Source of the DNA: Nitrospirota bacterium
GTDB lineage: Bacteria > Nitrospirota > Nitrospiria > Nitrospirales > Nitrospiraceae
Length of the DNA: 6,217 nucleotides
Assembly (NCBI GenBank): GCA_016235225.1
Contig: JACRLS010000155.1
Location: forward strand, 1 to 6,217
Direction: 5' to 3'
Part shown: positions 1 to 4,882 of the stretch, one piece after another
How the letters are laid out: each line of letters opens with the position of its first letter
Numbering within the stretch: the first letter of the stretch is position 1
Made by a program: the position numbers and the translations under genes
The notes under the pieces: generated by a model
Database searches by the model: none
Seen by the model: only the letters and a program-made list of their open reading frames with translations
What the model was told of the DNA's origin: nothing

Positions 1-2
1 TG

Positions 3-1415
3 GGGGGGACCTTTAAGAGCATGATGCCGGTCTATGCCTTCGTATTCCTGGCCGAGTCGCTGCTGTTGATCGCGTACTATTACAGCTGGGACCGCATGCG
101 CGAAGCGGGAGCCAAGTGGCTCCATACCGCTCTGGGCGTGGTGGCCAATGGGCTGGGGGCGGTGTTGCTGCTGCTGGCCAATGCCTGGATCGCCTTCATG
201 ATGACACCGGCCGGTGTCGACGCGCAGGGCCGCTACCTTGGCAATGTGTGGCACTTGCTGCACTCGGCGCTGTGGAATCCGCTGAACGTCCACCGGTTTC
301 TGGCGGACATCATGTCGGGCGGGGCCGTGGTCATCGCCTACGCGGCCTACCGGTTCCTCACGAGTGAGTCGGAGGAGGAGCGGGCCTATTATGATTGGGT
401 CGGCTACGTGTTTCTCTTTGTGACGGTCTGTGCCTTGCTGCCGATGCCATTTGCCGGCTATTGGCTCATGCGCGCCGTGTACAGTTTTCGGCAGAGCATG
501 GGCGTGACGATGATGGGGGGACTGCTCACCTGGCTGTTTGTCGTGCAGGCCCTGCTCATCGGCGTCCTGTTCATGGGGATCAATTACTATCTCTGGCAGA
601 GCATGGGCCGCATCCAGGGCGGAGAACGGTACAAGCGGGTGCAGCGCATCCTGCTCATCGGGCTCACCGGGTGTTTGTTCGTTTGGTTGACGCCGCATAC
701 GATCATGATGACGCCGGCGGAGGTGAAAGCGATGGGAGGCGCGCAGCACCCGGTCATCGGAAACTATGGCGTGATGTCCGGGAAAAACGGGGCGCTCAAT
801 GTGATGATTTGCCTCACGGCACTGAGCTACCTGTTCTACCGCCGCGCCAACCGGACCATCGTGGTTCTGTGGAAGCCGCGCGGCGATATGATGCTGGCGG
901 TGCTCTTTGGCGCCGGGCTCCTCAATATTGTCTGGCTCGCGATCTACGGATACTATCTGCCGGCGGCGGTTCGCGTGGGACTCTCCGCGCCGCAATCCTG
1001 GACGACCTTGACGGTCGTGGTCGTCGGCTTGTGGCTGAATCGCGCGATGATGCGCGGATCAAAAGTTCATGGGCCGATTCAATGGGGGAAAATATCGGTG
1101 CGCGGCATGGTGACGCTGTTCGGACTGGCGGCGGCCTTCACCTGGGTCATGGGGCTGATGGGATACATCCGGTCCTCCGGGCGGCTCACCTGGCATATCA
1201 GCGAGCTGATGTCTGACGCGTCGCCCTGGGCCTATACGCCCTCACTCGGCTTTGCGGCCACAATGGTGACGCTAAATATGGTGGTCTTCTGGCTGGCTGT
1301 GTATGTGCTGTTCCGGCTGAGTGCGCGGGGGGGAAACCGGCTGCTCCTGGCGCGCGAGCCGGAAGGATGTCCTAGGCCGATGATCGCGCAGACGCAGGGG
1401 GAGGGACAGGCGTGA
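3..1415 (+). CDS. cytochrome bd-like oxidase subunit I homologue, copy 1 (5' end outside window)
   Basis: A polytopic membrane protein of the Nitrospira-type cytochrome bd-like family, probably a quinol- or cytochrome-linked respiratory subunit. The first ATG (21) is not the true start: the frame is open to the window edge, and the codons before it match the homologue at 4883 (GGTFKS against SSIFRP), whose equivalent position is residue 183. About 180 N-terminal residues are therefore missing. Counting from the Met at 21, hydrophobic helices lie near 4-21, 36-60, 100-113, 127-150, 164-191, 208-226, 257-273, 288-312, 327-341, 361-382 and 407-433. Conserved features shared with copy 2 include AES (11-13), SWDRM (22-26), NPLN (86-89), PFAGYWLM (143-150) and TPHT (224-227). 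GRLTW (387-391) resembles the GRQPW motif of CydA. No haem c motif is present. Pro3 replaces a histidine found in copy 2. The stop overlaps the next gene. Catalytic activity is not proven; family placement is by eye. Confidence 0.85.
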   Translation, partial: GGTFKSMMPVYAFVFLAESLLLIAYYYSWDRMREAGAKWLHTALGVVANGLGAVLLLLANAWIAFMMTPAGVDAQGRYLGNVWHLLHSALWNPLNVHRFLADIMSGGAVVIAYAAYRFLTSESEEERAYYDWVGYVFLFVTVCALLPMPFAGYWLMRAVYSFRQSMGVTMMGGLLTWLFVVQALLIGVLFMGINYYLWQSMGRIQGGERYKRVQRILLIGLTGCLFVWLTPHTIMMTPAEVKAMGGAQHPVIGNYGVMSGKNGALNVMICLTALSYLFYRRANRTIVVLWKPRGDMMLAVLFGAGLLNIVWLAIYGYYLPAAVRVGLSAPQSWTTLTVVVVGLWLNRAMMRGSKVHGPIQWGKISVRGMVTLFGLAAAFTWVMGLMGYIRSSGRLTWHISELMSDASPWAYTPSLGFAATMVTLNMVVFWLAVYVLFRLSARGGNRLLLAREPEGCPRPMIAQTQGEGQA

Positions 1416-2071
1416 TGAGAGTGTGGGAGTTGAACGCGCGGCGATGGATGGGGCTCCTCCTGGCGATTTTGGGATCGGTGATCGCGCTCCCCGGTCGGAC
1501 TTCGGTGCAGGCTGAGGCTCCTGTCGTGGTGCTGGAGGATTTCCGGACGAAGGATCCGGATGGCTTTCCGGCCGGTTGGAAAGCTCAGCGGAACGAGACC
1601 AAAGCGAGGCAATCCTACACGATCAAGTCAGAGCCGGAGGGCGCCTACCTCTCCGCGACCAAAGCCGATCAGCGCGTGTACAAGAAAATCGGGTGGGATC
1701 CCAGAACGCATCCCATCTTGAGCTGGCGCTGGAGACTCACGTTCGCTCCGACGGGGGCCGAACCGATCGCCTCGGTCTTCGCCTCCCTGGACACCGATCT
1801 CATGGTGATCCCGGTCTCGACCAAGTATTCCTGGAGCGCGTCACGAGCGGAAGGGTCTGTCACGGAAGGCGGGATGTTCAGCGGGACGGAGATCGTCGTG
1901 CAATCCGGCCTGAATCCGCTGGGGCAGTGGCTCGAAGAACGAGTCAACGCGTACGAGGATTTTAAGAAGATTCACAATCATGAGCCGGCCGCCGAGGCCT
2001 GGGGCGTGTCGCTTCTAGCTGGCCCTGGCGTTGAAGTGGAGTTCGGCTCCATCACGGTGTCGGCCAAGTAG
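1412..2071 (+). CDS. secreted DUF3047 family protein
   Basis: A DUF3047 protein of unknown biochemical role, predicted to be exported. Residues 1-34 form a signal peptide: basic start, hydrophobic core at about 13-27, and likely cleavage after SVQA (31-34). The mature part carries the family's recognisable blocks: VVVLEDF near the start (38-44), ILSWRWRL (102-109), STKYSWSAS (136-144, the family's tyrosine/tryptophan strand), LGQWLEERVNAYEDFKK (170-186), and a closing strand FGSITVS (211-217). The length of 219 aa is normal for the family. The frame opens with GTG at 1412 followed directly by ATG at 1415. GGAGG at 1400-1404 is 7 nt from the GTG and 10 nt from the ATG, so either could start. 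Both overlap the stop of the bd-like gene, which implies translational coupling. I infer a cell-envelope role linked to the oxidase; the family offers no firm function. Confidence 0.85.
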   Translation: MMRVWELNARRWMGLLLAILGSVIALPGRTSVQAEAPVVVLEDFRTKDPDGFPAGWKAQRNETKARQSYTIKSEPEGAYLSATKADQRVYKKIGWDPRTHPILSWRWRLTFAPTGAEPIASVFASLDTDLMVIPVSTKYSWSASRAEGSVTEGGMFSGTEIVVQSGLNPLGQWLEERVNAYEDFKKIHNHEPAAEAWGVSLLAGPGVEVEFGSITVSAK

Positions 2072-2074
2072 AAC

Positions 2075-2446
2075 ATGCAGATCCACAAGATTGTTGACAT
2101 CGTGTTTGGGGCCGCCGTGATGGGCACGGTTGGAACCTTGATCGGCTTGCTCATGGGCGGACATGCCCCCATGATTGCGGCGGCGGTGGGAATGGGGCTC
2201 GGGAGCGTCGTGGGCCACTTCGGCGGCCGCCGGTTTCTGATGAGTATCCTGGTGGGGGCGGTCTTAGGCGGAGCCTTGGCCTGGCTTGTGGCGGGGGTAG
2301 ATCGGGTCTCCTACGGAGCTGGGGCTGGGGCGGCGATGGGTGGATTTCTCGGTGTGCAGGTTTCTATGTTGTTGGACATGCGCAAGGATCGAAAACAGGC
2401 GGAAGCGACCGGCGCGGGAAAAGACTCGCATCCGATCGTCGGCTGA
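2075..2446 (+). CDS. small glycine-rich integral membrane protein, unknown function
   Basis: I do not recognise a named family. The 123-residue product is almost wholly hydrophobic up to residue 101, with three or four likely membrane helices near 5-28, 31-50, 53-75 and 78-100. Glycine is very frequent and spaced in GxxxG-like fashion (for example GMGLGSVVGHFGG at 39-51 and GAGAGAAMGGFLG at 81-93), a pattern typical of tightly packed helices. The C-terminal tail from 102 is charged and likely cytoplasmic. It begins 3 nt after the DUF3047 stop and has no clear Shine-Dalgarno sequence, so translation probably depends on coupling to the upstream gene. The next gene starts 27 nt after its stop. 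Its place between DUF3047 and SUMF1 genes suggests it belongs to the same membrane module. Confidence 0.75.
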   Translation: MQIHKIVDIVFGAAVMGTVGTLIGLLMGGHAPMIAAAVGMGLGSVVGHFGGRRFLMSILVGAVLGGALAWLVAGVDRVSYGAGAGAAMGGFLGVQVSMLLDMRKDRKQAEATGAGKDSHPIVG

Positions 2447-2473
2447 GGCCAGCACCACAAGCGGCAGGGAGTC

Positions 2474-3034
2474 ATGGAAAACAGAAGCGTTCTGATCGGG
2501 TCGATCGTGTTTGTGTTCGCATCTTTTATCTTCATGATTGCGGCGCTGGTCTATGAGTCTTACAAAAGCAAGCAGATGCGCCAGCTGGCCGCCAGCATCA
2601 AGACGGAGTCACCAGCACCCTCCCAGACGGTCGCGCGGGATTTTTCCATGTTCAAGACCCTCGTGGGGGACGACGGTCGGGAGATGGTCCTCATTGCCGA
2701 CGGCCCGTTCACGATGGGGAGCAATGACGGAGATCCCGACGAGATGCCGGAGCATCAAGTGTTCCTCCGGGCCTACTACGTCGACAAGAAAGAAGTCACC
2801 CAGGCTGAGTATGAGCGCTATGTCAAGATGACCAAGCGGGGCAAGGCGTTCGTGCCGGTTTTTGAAGATGACATCTCAAAGATTCAAGGAGCGGATCTGC
2901 CGGCCATGGGGATGTCCTGGACCGACGCGGAAGCCTACTGCAAGTGGGCCGGCAAGCGTCTCCCGACCGAGGCGGAATGGGAGAAGGCCGCCCGTGGCGA
3001 GACCAAGCGAAAGTGCGTGGGGCGATCAATTTGA
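2474..3034 (+). CDS. membrane-anchored SUMF1-domain protein, N-terminal part (frameshifted gene)
   Basis: First part of a SUMF1 (formylglycine-generating-enzyme-fold) protein interrupted by a frameshift. Residues 6-28 are a single membrane anchor with no clear cleavage site, followed by a linker. The domain begins at about 69 with REMVLIADGPFTMGS (69-83), then DKKEVTQAEYERYV (104-117), SWTDAEAYCKWAGKRLPTE (148-166) and AEWEKAARGE (167-176), all classic SUMF1 blocks. After KRK (178-180) the frame leaves the family pattern and stops within six residues, while the expected WGDQF continues in the next frame from 3018. Read across the shift, the span to 3398 would give 307-308 aa, matching the 315-aa intact neighbour. 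An AGGGAG sits only 2 nt before the ATG, so initiation may be weak. Either a recent mutation or a sequencing error would explain the shift. The role is unknown; see the C-terminal part for the missing catalytic cysteines. Confidence 0.8.
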   Translation: MENRSVLIGSIVFVFASFIFMIAALVYESYKSKQMRQLAASIKTESPAPSQTVARDFSMFKTLVGDDGREMVLIADGPFTMGSNDGDPDEMPEHQVFLRAYYVDKKEVTQAEYERYVKMTKRGKAFVPVFEDDISKIQGADLPAMGMSWTDAEAYCKWAGKRLPTEAEWEKAARGETKRKCVGRSI

Positions 3035-3398
3035 GACGGGGCGCGCGAATCTCGATGGAAACGAAGATGGGTTCCAATACCTGGCGCCGCCCGGGGCCTT
3101 TGAATCGGGACGCAGCCCCTATGGACTCTATGATATGACCGGCAATGTCGCCGAGTGGGTCGCGGATTCTTACGACGAAAACTATTACCGGAAAACTCCG
3201 TACCAGAATCCTCCAGGTCCTGAAGGGGGAAACCACAAATTGATCCGAGGCGGATCGTGGAGGGAAACGCCGCAAAATGCCAGGCTGACGAAACGCTTTC
3301 AAGCGAGAATCTGGCGGACCGATGCCACCATCGGGATCCGGTGCGCGAAAGATTTCGACGAGGCAGCCAAGCCGCCTTCCGCAAGTCGAAAAGGATAG
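3012..3398 (+). pseudogene. SUMF1-domain protein, C-terminal part in the shifted frame
   Basis: Continuation of the SUMF1 domain in the next reading frame, with no start of its own. It opens with AWGDQFE (from 3015) and holds SPYGLYDMTGNVAEWVADSY (about 3111-3170), the most conserved SUMF1 block. It then has LIRGGSW (about 3240-3260) and closes with GIRCAKD before a natural stop at 3396-3398. The family pattern is intact to the end with no further stops, so the break is either recent or an artefact. The segment after RGGSW, where true formylglycine-generating enzymes carry two cysteines, reads RETPQN and has none. The only Cys is the common structural one in IRCA. The protein is therefore unlikely to oxidise sulfatase cysteines; a binding or assembly role is my inference. 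Confidence 0.75.
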
Positions 3399-3453
3399 GG
3401 CGCCGCGCTCGGCTCGGGGATTAGGGGCGTTATCAGGCGCGCTGCCAACAGCC

Positions 3454-4401
3454 ATGCTGGAGACCAGATTCAAGGTCGCGATACTGCTGACGGTCCTGGT
3501 CTTTGCCAGCTTGCCGATCATGGGAATTTTGCGCGGCACCACGCGTCCTCCACTCGAGGAAGAGGTCATGCCAGTGTCTGACGAGACGCCCTCGGGCTCA
3601 GCGGCCACTGAGGCGCCGATCGGCGACGAGATGGTGCTCATCCCGGCCGGGCCCTTTGCCCGGGGGACCAATGTCGGAGGCTATGATGAGCAGCCCGAGC
3701 GGCAGATCTTTCTCGACTCCTTTTCAATCGACCGGTATGAGGTGACCAATCACCAGTATCAGCAATTCGTGGCTGCAACGGGTCACCGGAAGTCCAGTCC
3801 GCCGTCCCGCTACGCAAAGAACATGACCAAGATGCGAGGCGTGAATCAGCCGGTGGTCTATGTGTCCTGGGACGACGCGCAGACCTACTGCCAGTGGAAA
3901 GGGAAGCGCCTGCCGACGGAAGCGGAATGGGAAAAGGCCATGCGGGGAACCGATGGCCGCCTGTGGCCCTGGGGGCAGGAGCTTGACTGGGCGGCTTCAA
4001 ATCGCGCCCATGTGAATGATGGGTTCGAGGCCACGGCGCCGGTGGGTTCATTCAAGCGCGATGTCAGCCCCTACGGGGTCTCCGATGGGGCGGGGAACGT
4101 GTTGGAGTGGGTGGCCGACTGGTATGGGGAAGAGGCCTTTCGGATCTCGGAAGCGCAGAATCCGAAGGGTCCGGATCATGGGACCTTTCGTGTTCTGCGG
4201 GGCGGCGGGTATACCACGACCGGAATAGACGTCCGCATTACCAGTCGGAGCAAGATGGTGCCAGACTTTCGTGACGAAACCATCGGGTTTCGGTGCGCCA
4301 CATCAGCGACGGAAGGCGGAGCATCTGTGCAGGCTGAACGCGGGGAGTTGAAGCGACAAAGAGAGACGGAACCTACAGAAAATCAAAATAATAGAGGATG
4401 A
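3454..4401 (+). CDS. membrane-anchored SUMF1-domain protein (FGE-like fold, no catalytic Cys pair)
   Basis: Intact 315-residue paralogue of the broken gene before it. The ATG at 3454 is chosen because it puts a basic residue and one hydrophobic helix (about 7-26) at the N-terminus, like its neighbour. The longer reading from 3322 would run through the end of the previous gene as unrelated sequence. No good ribosome site precedes 3454, so the start is moderately sure. An acidic/Pro/Ser linker (30-57) leads to the SUMF1 domain: DEMVLIPAGPF (58-68), DRYEVTNHQYQQFV (93-106), VSWDDAQTYCQWKGKRLPTE (137-156), WPWG (171-174), SPYGVSDGAGNVLEWVADWY (205-224), VLRGGGY (247-253) and IGFRCA (277-282). The stretch after RGGGY has no cysteines, so formylglycine-generating activity is unlikely. 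The polar tail (285-315) is low-complexity. I infer an extracytoplasmic accessory to the neighbouring oxidases, by loose analogy with NirV-type SUMF1 proteins beside copper nitrite reductases. Confidence 0.85.
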   Translation: MLETRFKVAILLTVLVFASLPIMGILRGTTRPPLEEEVMPVSDETPSGSAATEAPIGDEMVLIPAGPFARGTNVGGYDEQPERQIFLDSFSIDRYEVTNHQYQQFVAATGHRKSSPPSRYAKNMTKMRGVNQPVVYVSWDDAQTYCQWKGKRLPTEAEWEKAMRGTDGRLWPWGQELDWAASNRAHVNDGFEATAPVGSFKRDVSPYGVSDGAGNVLEWVADWYGEEAFRISEAQNPKGPDHGTFRVLRGGGYTTTGIDVRITSRSKMVPDFRDETIGFRCATSATEGGASVQAERGELKRQRETEPTENQNNRG

Positions 4402-4504
4402 GGAAGACGGCCAGAATAATGTTGACAACCATTCCGGCCAAAACTATAATGTCGAACAATTTTGAGTTTTTCTTAGTGCGGATATCTTCGTTCGCCGACG
4501 TCAT
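4373..4504 (-). CDS. possible small single-helix membrane protein on the minus strand
   Basis: A 43-codon minus-strand frame from ATG (4504-4502) to TAG (4375-4373). The product has a polar, lysine-rich start (NEDIRTKKNSK, 5-15) followed by one long hydrophobic helix (about 16-40), with charges suiting an inside N-terminus. By hand count GC is about 40%, 21% and 58% at codon positions 1, 2 and 3, a pattern compatible with coding. Beyond the last 29 bases, which overlap the SUMF1 tail, no plus-strand gene could cast this as a shadow. Against it: I see no Shine-Dalgarno sequence, and the same bases hold a perfect plus-strand promoter. It would be convergent with the SUMF1 gene and divergent from the 4548 gene. 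Treat as tentative. Confidence 0.35.
   Translation of the reverse strand: MTSANEDIRTKKNSKLFDIIVLAGMVVNIILAVFLILYYFDFL
4409..4439. repeat. interrupted inverted repeat centred on the -35 box
   Basis: Arms GGCCAGAAT (4409-4417) and ATTCCGGCC (4431-4439) pair at 8 of 9 positions around a 13-nt centre, whose middle falls inside the TTGACA at 4422-4427. The centre itself contains a short GTT/AAC repeat. The placement suits a dimeric regulator binding over the -35 element. As RNA it could also fold into a stem after the SUMF1 gene, but no T-run follows directly, so a classical intrinsic terminator is not supported. Confidence 0.45.
4422..4450 (+). promoter_or_regulatory. exact consensus sigma-70-type promoter for the second operon
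   Basis: TTGACA at 4422-4427 and TATAAT at 4445-4450 are separated by exactly 17 nt, matching the housekeeping consensus at all twelve positions. Transcription would begin near 4457, leaving a leader of about 90 nt before the small gene at 4548. The region is AT-rich compared with its surroundings, with a further A-rich tract at 4377-4393. The promoter points at the two small membrane-protein genes and the bd-like gene. A promoter this strong suggests high basal expression, perhaps restrained by a factor binding the overlapping inverted repeat. Confidence 0.8.
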
Positions 4505-4547
4505 GGCCAACGGATACCATGTGATTCATCTATAAGGAGACGAACAG

Positions 4548-4670
4548 ATGGCGACGCAAACCGCTGACAGTGAAGCGAAGACCAAACTCGGGAAAATGAT
4601 TTTTTATATCACCTTGGCCGTGAGCATATGGTTTTTCTACTGGTTTAACGGCATTCAATGTCCGTGCTGA
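4548..4670 (+). CDS. 40-residue single-helix membrane protein ending in a CPC motif
   Basis: A short gene with strong start signals: AAGGAG at 4534-4539 lies 8 nt before the ATG, and a consensus promoter stands about 90 nt upstream. The product has a hydrophilic, lysine-bearing N-terminus (1-16) and one aromatic-rich helix (about 17-36, including IWFFYWF at 27-33), and it ends IQCPC with cysteines at 38 and 40. With the N-terminus inside, the CPC would face the periplasm, where it could bind metal or form a disulfide. I do not recognise a family. By analogy with CydX or the tiny subunit IIa of ba3 oxidase, it may be a small oxidase subunit, as it is the first gene before a bd-like protein. 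That role is inferred from context and size only. Confidence 0.7.
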   Translation: MATQTADSEAKTKLGKMIFYITLAVSIWFFYWFNGIQCPC

Positions 4671-4696
4671 TTTTCTTAAGGTAAAGGGGGCCGTCA

Positions 4697-4819
4697 ATGG
4701 GTAAGACAATCATGTACGTTCTCGTCTCCTTGGTGATCTGCCTTACGTACTTCACGCTTGTGGATCACTTCTTGATGGATTCGCAGGGGTTGGACTACTG
4801 GTATCTGTTCAGGAAGTAG
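4697..4819 (+). CDS. 40-residue single-helix membrane protein
   Basis: Second tiny gene, 26 nt after the stop of the first, with AAGGGG at 4684-4689 placed 7 nt before the ATG. The product starts MGKT, spans the membrane with one helix (about 5-21), and ends in a polar, aromatic tail containing DHFLMD (23-28) and DYWYLFRK (33-40). No signal peptide or cofactor motif is visible. The bd-like gene starts 63 nt after its stop, and that gap shows no terminator, so all three genes are likely co-transcribed. The family is unknown to me. A structural small-subunit role with the bd-like protein is the simplest inference. Confidence 0.7.
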   Translation: MGKTIMYVLVSLVICLTYFTLVDHFLMDSQGLDYWYLFRK

Positions 4820-4882
4820 GCCCGAAGGAATGTTGTCGAACTGTGATCAGATAGTCATGCTGGGAATTTAGGGAGGTAAGCC

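Noticed and set aside
21..23. ATG at 21 as the start of copy 1
   Set aside because: The frame is open to the window edge and the residues before it align with copy 2, so the gene begins outside the window.
3008..3020. Programmed ribosomal frameshift in the first SUMF1 gene
   Set aside because: No slippery heptamer, stimulatory structure or internal Shine-Dalgarno at suitable spacing is evident, and the intact paralogue shows no such device.
3322..3453. Longer start for the second SUMF1 protein
   Set aside because: This part overlaps the end of the preceding SUMF1 gene and gives Arg/Pro/Ser-rich sequence unlike the family. The ATG at 3454 gives the expected membrane anchor.
2823..3671. 282-codon minus-strand open frame
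   Set aside because: It is antisense to both SUMF1 genes and the product is Arg/Pro/Ser-rich with no recognisable domain.
4502..4521. CATGG...CCATG hairpin in the leader of the second operon
   Set aside because: Five pairs around a 10-nt loop are too weak to claim a riboswitch or attenuator.
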